From RHKX01 sp046330285 (GTDB lineage Bacteria > Actinomycetota > Thermoleophilia > Solirubrobacterales > 70-9), in contig JAXLSX010000003.1 of the NCBI GenBank assembly GCA_046330285.1, positions 124,001 through 188,000 on the forward strand: 64,000 nucleotides of DNA, in the 5' to 3' direction. Made by a program: the position numbers and the translations under genes. Every line of letters begins with the position of its first letter. Within the stretch, counting starts at the first letter, position 1. The notes beneath the pieces were generated by a model, which did not search any database, was not told the origin of the DNA, and saw only the letters and a program-made list of their open reading frames with translations. Of the stretch, positions 24,909-32,901 are shown one piece after another.

Positions 24909-25841
24909 ATGGCCCGGGCCCTCTGGAGTGGATCGATCAGCTTCGGCCTCGTGAACGTGCCGGTGCAGCTCGTCAGCGCCGCCCGCGACCTCGACCTCCA
25001 CTTCCACCAGCTGCACGACGAGGACCGCCGCAGGCTCGAGCAGCGGCGGTTCTGCAAGAAGGAGGACGAGGAGGTCGGCTGGGAGGAGGTCGGCCGCGGC
25101 TATGACCTCGCCGGCAAGCAGGTCGTGCTCAGCGACGAGGAGCTCGGAGCCGCCGAGCCGCGGAAGACGAGGACGATCGACATCGACTCCTTCGCTCCCC
25201 TCGCCACGATCGACCCGATCTACTTCGACCACCCCTACTTCCTGATCCCGGCCGGCGAGAGCGAGGGCACGCTGCGGGCGTACCGGCTGCTCGTCGAGGT
25301 GATGGATCGCGAGGGCAAGGCCGCCATCGGCCGCTTCGTGATGCGAACGAAGGAGTACCTGACGGCGATCCGTGTCCGCGACGGCGCCCTCGCGCTGACA
25401 ACGATGCGCTTCCACGACGAGGTCCGCCCGGCGAAGTCGATCGCTCCCGGCGGTCGCAAGCCGGGCCGGAAGGCGATCGACAACGCGGTGGCGATCATCG
25501 AGGAGCTGACAACCGACTGGGATCCCGCGAGCTACACCGACTGCTATCGGAAGCGCCTCGAGGGCGTCATCGCGAAGAAGCGCAAGGGCGGCAAGATCGA
25601 AGCGCCGACACAGGAGCGGGAGCCCGAGCCTGCGGACGACCTCGTGGCCGCGCTCGAGCGGACGCTCGCCTCGGTCAAGAAGGGTGGCGGCGCGCGAGGG
25701 GCGCGCGAGGAGGCCGCCGGGGACGGCGGCGACCTCGCTGCGCTCAGCCGCGACGAGCTCTACGAGCGCGCCCAGCGGGAGGGCGTCGCGGGCCGGTCGA
25801 AGATGGGCAAGAAGGAGCTCGTCGAGGCGCTCAGCGAGTGA
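24909..25841 (+). CDS. ku: Ku protein (second copy) with C-terminal SAP-like extension
   Basis: A 310-residue Ku. The core (MARALWSGSISFGLVNVPVQ, RRFCKKEDEEV, IYFDHPYFLIP, MRFHDEVRPAKSI) is followed by a lysine/glycine linker and a small helical domain near residues 274-310 (LAALSRDELYERAQREGVAG, RSKMGKKELVEAL). That domain resembles SAP or Rho-N DNA-binding motifs. This tail is absent in the first copy and may give extra DNA contact. The start codon follows the previous stop by one base. Its 3' end overlaps the convergent hypothetical gene by 82 bases. Confidence 0.93.
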   Translation: MARALWSGSISFGLVNVPVQLVSAARDLDLHFHQLHDEDRRRLEQRRFCKKEDEEVGWEEVGRGYDLAGKQVVLSDEELGAAEPRKTRTIDIDSFAPLATIDPIYFDHPYFLIPAGESEGTLRAYRLLVEVMDREGKAAIGRFVMRTKEYLTAIRVRDGALALTTMRFHDEVRPAKSIAPGGRKPGRKAIDNAVAIIEELTTDWDPASYTDCYRKRLEGVIAKKRKGGKIEAPTQEREPEPADDLVAALERTLASVKKGGGARGAREEAAGDGGDLAALSRDELYERAQREGVAGRSKMGKKELVEALSE

Positions 25842-26578
25842 GCTCGCGGGGCTCGACCCTCGATCTCGTCGAGGTCGAGCGCGACCAGGACGGGACCGGG
25901 AAGCGGACGCTCGCCGGGACCGATCGGAACGACCCGCCGCCGGGTCGGGAACAGCAGCCCGCCGGCATCGCGGTGCCCGTCGCAGAAGTGGGCGGCATGC
26001 GCCCAGCCGCCGACGACCTCCGCCACGTAGTCGTGACGTCGCAGCCGGAGGTCCTCGTCGTAGAAGAAGCTCTGCACCGGGCTGTGGGTGTCGAGCCCGG
26101 CGGGGAAGGTCACGTCGAGGCGGCGCCACACGCCCTCCTTCCCAGCGAGCGACTCCCCCTCGCGAACCTCGAAGTCGTCGCGGAGCAGGAACAGCGGGTG
26201 GTTCAGGTAGTTCCACCACGCGTACCCGGCGAAGTAGGCAAAGTCGAACTCGTCCCACCGGAAGTTCCGCCGCAGCCCGGCCCGTCCCGAGAACAGCGGC
26301 CGCGGGTCCTCGCGGCCCCGCAGGACTTCGCCGGCGTCTGTCTCGATCCGGACGGCGCCGTGATCGAAGACGCCACGGAACCCAGGGCTCGGGACGTCGC
26401 GCGCGACCGCATACGGCTCGCCGAGCTTCACCTCGATCCGGACGACGCGGTAGAGGTCGCGCGGCACCCGGGTCCGCAGCAGGAACCCGCCGGCACGGCC
26501 GCTGACGCGGACCCGCCCGGCTGCCTGCCAGGCCTCCGCGCCGCCGTGCGCGGCGACGATCTCGTCCACGATCGACAT
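25760..26578 (-). CDS. Conserved hypothetical protein
   Basis: A 272-residue soluble protein with no signal peptide. The N-terminus (IVDEIVAAHGGAEAWQAAGR) resembles the start of lipoprotein-carrier-like proteins that measure a substrate over time. Many beta strands follow (VRVSGRAGGFLLRTR, HGAVRIETDAGEV) with aromatic-rich WWNYLNHPLFLLRDDFEV. I do not recognise a named family or active site. It splits the end-joining locus on the opposite strand. Its last 27 codons lie antisense to the Ku extension, so its true stop could be a consequence of gene drift into its neighbour. The start ATG 26578 is 20 bases from the divergent phosphoesterase gene. Confidence 0.7.
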   Translation of the reverse strand: MSIVDEIVAAHGGAEAWQAAGRVRVSGRAGGFLLRTRVPRDLYRVVRIEVKLGEPYAVARDVPSPGFRGVFDHGAVRIETDAGEVLRGREDPRPLFSGRAGLRRNFRWDEFDFAYFAGYAWWNYLNHPLFLLRDDFEVREGESLAGKEGVWRRLDVTFPAGLDTHSPVQSFFYDEDLRLRRHDYVAEVVGGWAHAAHFCDGHRDAGGLLFPTRRRVVPIGPGERPLPGPVLVALDLDEIEGRAPRAHSLSASTSSFLPIFDRPATPSRWARS

Positions 26579-26598
26579 CGGTTGCGAGACTGTCGCAG

Positions 26599-27186
26599 AT
26601 GAGCGATCGGCTGCAGCGCTATCGCGACAAGCGGACCGGAGAGAGCGGCGAGCCGGACGGTGGCCGCAGCAGCGACTCGAAGGGCGCGTCGCGCTTCGTG
26701 ATCCAGAAGCACGCGGCGAGGGCCCTGCACTACGACTTCCGGCTCGAGGTCGACGGGACCCTGCGCTCGTGGGCAGTTCCGAAGGGGCCGTCGACCGATC
26801 CGCGCGAGAAGCGACTCGCCGTCGAGGTCGAGGACCACCCGCTCGACTACGCCGATTTCGAGGGCTCGATCGGGAAGGGCAACTACGGTGCAGGCACGGT
26901 CATCGTCTGGGATCGCGGCACCTACGAGAACCTCGACGACACGAAGGGCATGGCCGAGCAGATCGAAGCGGGCCACGTCAAGTTCCGGCTCGCCGGCGAG
27001 AAGCTCACCGGCGGCTGGACCCTGCAGCGCACCCACGGCGGCGCCAAACCGCAGTGGTTGCTGATCAAGCGCCGCGACGAAGACGCCGATGCCCGCCGCA
27101 ATCCTGAGAGCACCCAGCCGGAGTCGGTCAAGACCGGGCGGACGCTCGAGGAGGTCGCCGCCGAGGAATCGGAGGAGGACTCGTGA
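26599..27186 (+). CDS. LigD-type 3'-phosphoesterase (stand-alone)
   Basis: A 195-residue stand-alone 3'-phosphoesterase domain of the LigD family, which trims 3' phosphates and ribonucleotides at broken ends. The core FVIQKHAARALHYDFRLEVD supplies H38, H44, D46 and R48; WAVPKGPS and EVEDHPLDY supply H80. FEGSIGKGNYGAGTV and QWLLIKRRD complete the fold. In most bacteria this is fused to the ligase and polymerase in one LigD of about 800 residues; here it is a separate chain. The next gene's GTG overlaps its stop. Confidence 0.93.
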   Translation: MSDRLQRYRDKRTGESGEPDGGRSSDSKGASRFVIQKHAARALHYDFRLEVDGTLRSWAVPKGPSTDPREKRLAVEVEDHPLDYADFEGSIGKGNYGAGTVIVWDRGTYENLDDTKGMAEQIEAGHVKFRLAGEKLTGGWTLQRTHGGAKPQWLLIKRRDEDADARRNPESTQPESVKTGRTLEEVAAEESEEDS

Positions 27187-28157
27187 ACGCCGCACTCGCG
27201 GATCTCGCCGAGGGCGATCGCGAACGCCTCGTGCGAACGCCGCCTCCGACCCACGCGGCGCCGATGAAGGCGGTCCTCACCGATCGCCGCTTCAGCGATC
27301 CGAGCTGGATCTTCGAGCGCAAGCTCGACGGGATCCGCTGCGTCGCGATCCGCGACGGCTCCAAGGTGCGGCTCCTGTCCCGCAACGACCTGCCGCTGGA
27401 CGACCGCTACCCCGAGCTCGCCGACGCCCTCGCCGGCAACCGCTGCAAGCGGTTCGCGGTCGACGGCGAGGTCGTCGCCTTCGACGGGCCGCAGACGAGC
27501 TTCTCGCTGCTCGCCCAGCGCAAGCAGCGCGACGTCCCCGTCTTCCTCTACGTGTTCGACCTTCTCTGGATCGACGGGTTCGACGTCCGCCGGGTCCCGC
27601 TCCGGAGTCGCAAGCGGCTGCTGCGCGACTGCATCGGCTTCGAGGACCCGATCCGGCTGACCCCGTACCGGAACGAGGTCGGCGAGGAGCTGTTCGCCGA
27701 GGCCTGCCGTCGCGGCTGGGAGGGCCTGATCGCCAAGCGCGCGGCCTCCACCTACACCGAGCGCCGCTCGCGCGACTGGCTCAAGTTCAAGTGCGACCAG
27801 GGCCAGGAGTTCGTCGTCGGCGGGTACACCGACCCGCGGGGTTCGCGCAGCGGTTTCGGGGCGCTGCTGCTCGGCTACTACGAGGGCGACGAGCTGCTCT
27901 ACGCAGGCCGCGTCGGGACCGGCTTCGACGACGCGATGCTCGCTTCGCTCGGAAAACGGCTCGAGCACCTATCGACCCCCGACAGCCCGTTCGCCGACCC
28001 ACGGTCGGTCGACGTCAAGGGCGCCCACTGGGTCGAGCCGGAGCTCGTCGCCCAGATCGGGTTCACCGAGTGGACGCGCCACGGCCGCCTTCGTCACCCC
28101 CGCTTCCTCGGGCTCCGCGACGACAAGGCGCCGTCCGAGGTGGTCCGCGAGCGATGA
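27183..28157 (+). CDS. ligD: ATP-dependent DNA ligase (LigD ligase domain)
   Basis: A 324-residue ATP-dependent ligase that seals ends in non-homologous end joining. Motif I is FERKLDGIR with the adenylated K47; motif III lies in FLYVFDLLWIDG; motif IV in WEGLIAKRA; motif V in RDWLKFKC. The OB-fold domain follows (EFVVGGYTDPRGSRSGFGAL, YAGRVGTGF). Complete for a LigD-type ligase without the other domains. GTG 27183 shares bases with the upstream TGA, and its own stop overlaps the polymerase ATG, so the three subunits are made in step. Confidence 0.94.
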   Translation: MNAALADLAEGDRERLVRTPPPTHAAPMKAVLTDRRFSDPSWIFERKLDGIRCVAIRDGSKVRLLSRNDLPLDDRYPELADALAGNRCKRFAVDGEVVAFDGPQTSFSLLAQRKQRDVPVFLYVFDLLWIDGFDVRRVPLRSRKRLLRDCIGFEDPIRLTPYRNEVGEELFAEACRRGWEGLIAKRAASTYTERRSRDWLKFKCDQGQEFVVGGYTDPRGSRSGFGALLLGYYEGDELLYAGRVGTGFDDAMLASLGKRLEHLSTPDSPFADPRSVDVKGAHWVEPELVAQIGFTEWTRHGRLRHPRFLGLRDDKAPSEVVRER

Positions 28158-29047
28158 GCGGGGCGACGATCCGCAGCGGCCGCCGCTCGGTCGCGATCAG
28201 CCACCCCGACAAGGTGATGTTCCCCGCGGCCGGGCTGACGAAGCTCGATGTCGCCCGCCACTACGAGCGGGTCGCCTCGCTGATGAAGCCGTACCTGCGC
28301 GACCGGCCGTTGACGTTCCAGGTCTTTCCGGAGGGCATCGAGGCGGACGGCTTCTACATGAAGTCGGTCCCGCGCCACTTCCCCGACTGGATCGGCCGCG
28401 TCGAAGTCGCCAAGCGCGGTGGCTCGCTCGTCCAGGTCGTGGCCACGGAGGCGGCGACGCTCGTCTATCTCGCCGGCCAGAACATGATCACCCCGCACGC
28501 GTGGCTGTCGCGAGCCGACCGACCGCGGGAGCCGGACCGGCTGATCGTCGACTTCGACCCCTCGCCGGGCGCGGGCTTCGCCGCGGTCCGGGCGGCGGCC
28601 CGCGCCTGCGGCGACCGCCTCCGCGATGCCGGCCTCGCCCCGCACGCGATGGTCACCGGCTCGCGCGGCATCCACGTCGTCTGCCCACTCCGCCGCGGCA
28701 ACGACTTCGGGACCGTCCACTCCTGGACGCGCGCACTCGCCGAGGAGCTCGTGGCCGACGATCCTCGGCACCTGACGCTCGAGTGGAAGCGCGTCGATCG
28801 CGGCGAGCGGATCTACGTCGACGTCAACCGGATCAACTACGCCCAGCACGCCGTCGCCCCGTTCCGCATCCGGGCGCGGCCCAAGGCCCCGGTCGCGATG
28901 CCGATCGCCTGGGAGGAGCTGTCCGACCGCAAGCTCAAGCCCGATCGCTGGACGATCGGCAACTGCGGCGAGCGGATCGCGGAGGCAGGCGACCCCTGGC
29001 AGGGCTTCGGCCGCCGGGCGCGGGCGCTGCCGAAGTCGCCGGGCTGA
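28154..29047 (+). CDS. LigD-type primase/polymerase
   Basis: A 297-residue archaeo-eukaryotic-primase-fold polymerase of the LigD type that fills gaps with ribo- or deoxynucleotides. Visible: PDKVMFPAAGLTKLDVARHY, DGFYMKSVPRHFP, the catalytic pair in RLIVDFDPSPG (D133, D135), the GSRGIHVVCPL triphosphate loop, and YVDVNRINYAQHAVAPFRIR with a further acidic residue. Stand-alone polymerases of this kind also occur in mycobacteria. The gene order phosphoesterase, ligase, polymerase with ATGA overlap makes this a split LigD. Confidence 0.93.
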   Translation: MSGATIRSGRRSVAISHPDKVMFPAAGLTKLDVARHYERVASLMKPYLRDRPLTFQVFPEGIEADGFYMKSVPRHFPDWIGRVEVAKRGGSLVQVVATEAATLVYLAGQNMITPHAWLSRADRPREPDRLIVDFDPSPGAGFAAVRAAARACGDRLRDAGLAPHAMVTGSRGIHVVCPLRRGNDFGTVHSWTRALAEELVADDPRHLTLEWKRVDRGERIYVDVNRINYAQHAVAPFRIRARPKAPVAMPIAWEELSDRKLKPDRWTIGNCGERIAEAGDPWQGFGRRARALPKSPG

Positions 29048-29063
29048 GACCGCCGCGCCGGCC

Positions 29064-30020
29064 TCAGCCGATCGCCGCGCCGAGCACCGTGGTCGCCTCC
29101 CGGCGGCCCGCCTCGAGCCCGGCCAGCACACGCTGGTGGTCCTTCTCCAGTCGCGAGATCGCGGGCGTCGCGGGCGGCGGGCGCAGCGAAACGATCGCCG
29201 GAACCGCCTCGGGATCGGCCTCCGCCCGCCCGAGCTCGTCGTCCTCGCGGATCAGCCGTTCGGCGCGGCCGAGGAAGGCGTCGGCGACGTGGATGCTGTG
29301 ACGCGAGAGGTAGCGGGCGACCAACCGGGCGGAGCGGCCACTGTTGGCGGACTCCTGCTCCCCCTCGCGGCGGGAGCGGAGGACGAGAAGGTGCGTCGCG
29401 CCCTGTGCGATCGCCGTCCGGAACGGGATCGACTCGGCCAGGCCCGCGTCGAAGAAGCGCCTCCCTCCGAGCTCGATCGGCCGTCCCGACAGCAACGGGA
29501 GTGCGGTGGTCGCGCGAAGGGCGAGCTTCAGGGTCGCGCGGTCATCGATCAGCGGCGCCAGGTCGACGGCCTCGCCGGTGGCGGCATCGGTGGCGAGCGG
29601 ATGAAAGCCCACGTCGCCGTCGAGGATCCGGTCGAACGGCATCGGTGCGAGCCGCTCGTAGACGACCTCGGTCAGGTAGGAGCTGTCGACGATCGGCCGC
29701 CCGCGGAGCAGGTTGCCGCGCCGCACCGACGCGGTCCGGAGCGCCGGGTCCGTCCACGTGCGGATGCCGGTGCTCGCGGCGCCGCTGAGCAACCAGGCCG
29801 CGTTGAGGGCGCCCGCCGAGGCGCCGTAGACGTCGTCGAAGGCCGCGACGATTCCGAGCTCGTCGATCGCCAGCGCCATCCCGCCGGTGATCGCGCCGCG
29901 CATCCCGCCGCCCTCGATCGCCAGCGCGAGCCGCGCGCCGTCGCTCCGCTCCCCCGGTCTGCTCCCGGCGGCGACCCGCTCGCCGAGCAGCCGCAGGACC
30001 GGATGCTCGACCGCGGTCAC
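29064..30020 (-). CDS. Patatin-like phospholipase
   Basis: A 318-residue patatin-fold lipid acyl hydrolase. It has the oxyanion glycine loop EGGGMRG (36-42), the nucleophile GASAG (Ser68) and the catalytic Asp in FFDAG (Asp191), so the Ser-Asp dyad is complete. No signal peptide or membrane helix is visible, so it is probably cytosolic. The GTG at 30020 lies ten bases after the stop of the flavin oxidase gene on the same strand; the two likely share a transcript. Substrate unknown. Confidence 0.88.
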   Translation of the reverse strand: MTAVEHPVLRLLGERVAAGSRPGERSDGARLALAIEGGGMRGAITGGMALAIDELGIVAAFDDVYGASAGALNAAWLLSGAASTGIRTWTDPALRTASVRRGNLLRGRPIVDSSYLTEVVYERLAPMPFDRILDGDVGFHPLATDAATGEAVDLAPLIDDRATLKLALRATTALPLLSGRPIELGGRRFFDAGLAESIPFRTAIAQGATHLLVLRSRREGEQESANSGRSARLVARYLSRHSIHVADAFLGRAERLIREDDELGRAEADPEAVPAIVSLRPPPATPAISRLEKDHQRVLAGLEAGRREATTVLGAAIG

Positions 30021-30030
30021 GGTCGGGTGT

Positions 30031-31422
30031 TCAGGCGTCGCTGTGGTTGGCGAGGATCAGCCCGTCGGGATCCCGCTCGGCCTTGATCCGCTCGAGCCGC
30101 TCCGCCACCGCGGCGGGGAAGCAGCTGCGGAGGTCGGGGCGCTGCTCGGCGAACGCCAGCAATCCATGCTCTGCGGTCCACGGCGACATCCGCTCCTCGA
30201 CGCGGCTGAACAGCGCCTTGATCGCCTCCCCCACCTCCGGGCTCATCACCGCGCCGACTCCGTAGAGCAGGTAATCGGCGCCGGCGACGTCGAGCGCGCC
30301 GTGCGCCGGGTCGCTGCGGTCCAGGGCGCCACCGAGCCGGCGCAGCTCGAGGTGGATCAGCGGCACGTCGGTGTCGGGGCCCGCGATCTCGACGTAGGCG
30401 TCGATGGCGTCCTCGTCGAGCGTCTCGAGCAGGAAGCCGGCGCCGCCGCCGGGGACCGGATCCTCGGGGTCACCCGCGAGGCTCCCGAGGGCGGGCGCCG
30501 GCACGGTATCGACGTGCTCGAGATAGGGCTCCCCGAGCGCGCGGATCGGGGCGAGCAACTCCTCCCCGTCCGCGGCGTCGCCCGCGTAGACGAAGGTGAT
30601 TGCGACCAGCGCCCGGCCCCGGAGCGGATCCGGAACCTGGGGGAACGGCGGGAATCGGATCAGCTTCAGCGTCGCGCTGAGCTCGTCGGGAGCGGCGGCG
30701 GTCCATTCGCGCCACGCCTGTGAGATCTCGCGCGCCCGCTCGATCGGCCACATCATCGATCCGGCGAACGCCTCGCGCATCTCGACGAGTCCGTGGTCGA
30801 ACGACGTGACGATCGCGTGGGTGCCGCCTCCTCCGCGCAGAGCCCAGAAGAGGTCGAGGTCCGAGTCGGCGTCGACGCGCCGGATCTCGCCGTCCGCGGT
30901 CACGACCTCCATCCCGCGGACGCTGTTGCAGGCGAAGCCCCGCGAGCGCGCAAGCCAGCCGAGCCCGCCGCTGACCGTGTAGCCGGCGACGCCGACGGTC
31001 CCCGACGATCCGTGCAGCGCGGCGAGCCCGTGCTCGGCGGCGGGGCCGACGACGTCGGACCACTTGGCGCCGGCGCCGACCGTCGCGAGCTGCGCATCCG
31101 GGTCGATCGAAACCGAGGCCATGCGACCCGTCCGCAGCAGGACCGCTCCGCCGAGGTCCGGCATCGGCGCGGCGCCGTGACCGGTGCTCTGCGGCGCCAC
31201 CCTGAGATCGTGCTCGCGGGCGAAGGCGACGGTCGCCGCGACGTCGGCGGCCGACTCGGCGTGGACGATCAGCGCCGGATCCTGCTGCGCGATCAGGTTC
31301 CAAGCCTGCCTGCCCGCGTCCCACGCGGAATCGCCGCTGACGAGCGCGTCACCTTCGAGGGCGCCTCGTAGGCTCTCGAGGTCGTCGTCGGTGATCGCCG
31401 CGGGGCTGCTGCCGTCTGCCAT
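30031..31422 (-). CDS. FAD-binding oxidoreductase (PCMH/BBE type)
   Basis: A 463-residue berberine-bridge-type oxidase. The PCMH FAD domain includes VHAESAADVAATVAFAREHD and APQSTGHGAA, where the His is at the position used for covalent FAD attachment in relatives. LHGSSGTVGVAGYTVSGGLG has Ser where bicovalent enzymes have Cys, so at most one covalent bond is expected. A substrate domain follows (RALVAITFVYAGDA) but the typical BBE-end YxN motif is not clear. ATG 31422 has a strong AGGAGGAG. Substrate unknown; the pairing with a patatin gives no firm hint. Confidence 0.85.
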   Translation of the reverse strand: MADGSSPAAITDDDLESLRGALEGDALVSGDSAWDAGRQAWNLIAQQDPALIVHAESAADVAATVAFAREHDLRVAPQSTGHGAAPMPDLGGAVLLRTGRMASVSIDPDAQLATVGAGAKWSDVVGPAAEHGLAALHGSSGTVGVAGYTVSGGLGWLARSRGFACNSVRGMEVVTADGEIRRVDADSDLDLFWALRGGGGTHAIVTSFDHGLVEMREAFAGSMMWPIERAREISQAWREWTAAAPDELSATLKLIRFPPFPQVPDPLRGRALVAITFVYAGDAADGEELLAPIRALGEPYLEHVDTVPAPALGSLAGDPEDPVPGGGAGFLLETLDEDAIDAYVEIAGPDTDVPLIHLELRRLGGALDRSDPAHGALDVAGADYLLYGVGAVMSPEVGEAIKALFSRVEERMSPWTAEHGLLAFAEQRPDLRSCFPAAVAERLERIKAERDPDGLILANHSDA

Positions 31423-31501
31423 TGAGTGTCTCCTCCTGAGGGCCGTTCGAACGCGCCTACCCTAATCCAGCGGCGCCTCTCCGATTCGATATACAGCCGT
31501 C

Positions 31502-31939
31502 ATGGCAGCGCAGCCGATGCAGTCCTCGATCCGGATCGCGGCGACGCCCGAGCAGGTCTTCGAGCGAATCAGCGACCTCTCCGCGCACGAGGCCTTCACC
31601 GACCACTTCCTCGTCGACTGGCGTGACACCGGACCCGACCACGTGAACGTCCGCGCCGACCTGCCGGGACCGGAGGATCGGGCCGACGTCGACGTCGTCG
31701 AACGCGATCCACCGCACCGCCTCGTCGAGCAGCTCGTGGCCGCCAAGGGCAAGCGGCGGGCCCGGAGCACGTGGACGCTCGAGCCGGACGGCGACGGCAC
31801 CGTGGTCACGTTCACGACGGTGCAGGAGGCGACGCCGGCCCTCGAGAAGATCCTGGCACCCCTCACGAGACGCTGGATCCAGCGCGGAAACGACCGCTCG
31901 ATGCAGCGGCTGCGCGACCTGGTCGAGGGCGCGGGCTAG
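31502..31939 (+). CDS. SRPBCC (START-like) family protein
   Basis: A 145-residue hot-dog-like helix-grip protein. The first strand and helix (SSIRIAATPEQVFERISDLS) are typical, followed by antiparallel strands (VDVVERDPPHRLVEQLV, ARSTWTLEPDGDGTVVTFTT) and a long C-terminal helix. Members bind lipids or polyketide-like ligands or act as cyclases; no specific catalytic residue is seen. It stands alone between two opposite-strand genes, converging with the TatA-YjbQ frame. Confidence 0.8.
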   Translation: MAAQPMQSSIRIAATPEQVFERISDLSAHEAFTDHFLVDWRDTGPDHVNVRADLPGPEDRADVDVVERDPPHRLVEQLVAAKGKRRARSTWTLEPDGDGTVVTFTTVQEATPALEKILAPLTRRWIQRGNDRSMQRLRDLVEGAG

Positions 31940-31958
31940 CGCCCCGCGACCGCGCTCC

Positions 31959-32744
31959 CTACTCCCCGCTCAGCGTCGCGACGATCCGACGGCTGCCGCC
32001 GTGGTCGCGGTGCTCGCAGAGATAGATGCCCTGCCAGGTGCCGAGCCGGAGGGAGCCGCCGCCGACGGGGAGCGTCAGCGACGGGCCGATCAGGACCGAC
32101 TTGACGTGGGCCGGCATGTCGTCGGGGCCCTCGAAGGTGTGGCGCCAGTAGGGCGCGTCCTCGCGAACAGCGTCGTTGAACCAGGACTCGAGGTCGGTCC
32201 GGACGTCGGCGCTCGCGTTCTCGTTCAAGGCGAGCGAAGCGGAGGTGTGGAGGATGTGGAGATGGAGCAGCCCGGCGTCGATCCGCGCGAGCCCGGGAAG
32301 GGCGGCGACGACCTCGCGGGTGATGAGGTGAAAGCCGCGCGGCCGCGGCTCGAGGGCGAACTCGTCCTGGGCCCACACCGCTGGGCCCTCAGCTCTCCGG
32401 CGCGCGCTCCGCGGAGGCTTGGCGGCGCCCTCGGGTCCGGTCTCGGCGGGCTTCGCCGCCGGATCGGCGGACGCCTTCGCCGGCTCGTCGGTCGCGATCC
32501 CCTTGACCGAGTCGCGGACCTCCCGTGCCTCCCGCAGTCCCTTGCCGACCGAGTTGCCGATCTTCTTGGTGTCGACGCCCTCGGCCTTCTCCTGAACCTG
32601 CCCGGCGATCTGCTTCGCCTTCTCCCCGCCCTTGCGGACGCCGGAGCCCGCCGAGCGGCCGAGCGCGGGCAGGCGCTTGTAGCCCCCGAAGAGGACCAGG
32701 ACGATGAGGACGATGATCGAGATCTCGAAGACGCCGATTCCCAT
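31959..32744 (-). CDS. TatA-like segment fused to YjbQ (UPF0047) domain
   Basis: One continuous 261-codon frame. Residues 1-50 are a TatA/E protein: a single membrane helix (FEISIIVLIVLVLFGGYKRL) and an amphipathic helix with PALGRSAGSG, followed by a charged alanine/lysine region. From about residue 123 a complete UPF0047/YjbQ domain follows (PRPRGFHLITREVVAALPGL, HLHILHTSASLALNENASAD, GTWQGIYLCEHR), a family with weak thiamin-phosphate synthase activity. An internal GTG at 32378, with GGAGAG 16 bases upstream, could start YjbQ alone. So this may be two genes that lost the stop between them, or a true fusion. If fused, YjbQ would be held at the membrane. Confidence 0.7.
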   Translation of the reverse strand: MGIGVFEISIIVLIVLVLFGGYKRLPALGRSAGSGVRKGGEKAKQIAGQVQEKAEGVDTKKIGNSVGKGLREAREVRDSVKGIATDEPAKASADPAAKPAETGPEGAAKPPRSARRRAEGPAVWAQDEFALEPRPRGFHLITREVVAALPGLARIDAGLLHLHILHTSASLALNENASADVRTDLESWFNDAVREDAPYWRHTFEGPDDMPAHVKSVLIGPSLTLPVGGGSLRLGTWQGIYLCEHRDHGGSRRIVATLSGE

Positions 32745-32901
32745 TCGACGAGCCTACCGCTCGCCAGGGTCCGGTCCGTGGAGGAACCGACCAGCCCAGC
32801 TCCCGGGGTCGGGCCCTGAGCCGCGCGAACCGTCCACTCCCGGGCCGCCATCGCCTGGTCTTCCGGCACCCCACGAGCACGAGGACCGAGAAGGAGAGCC
32901 A

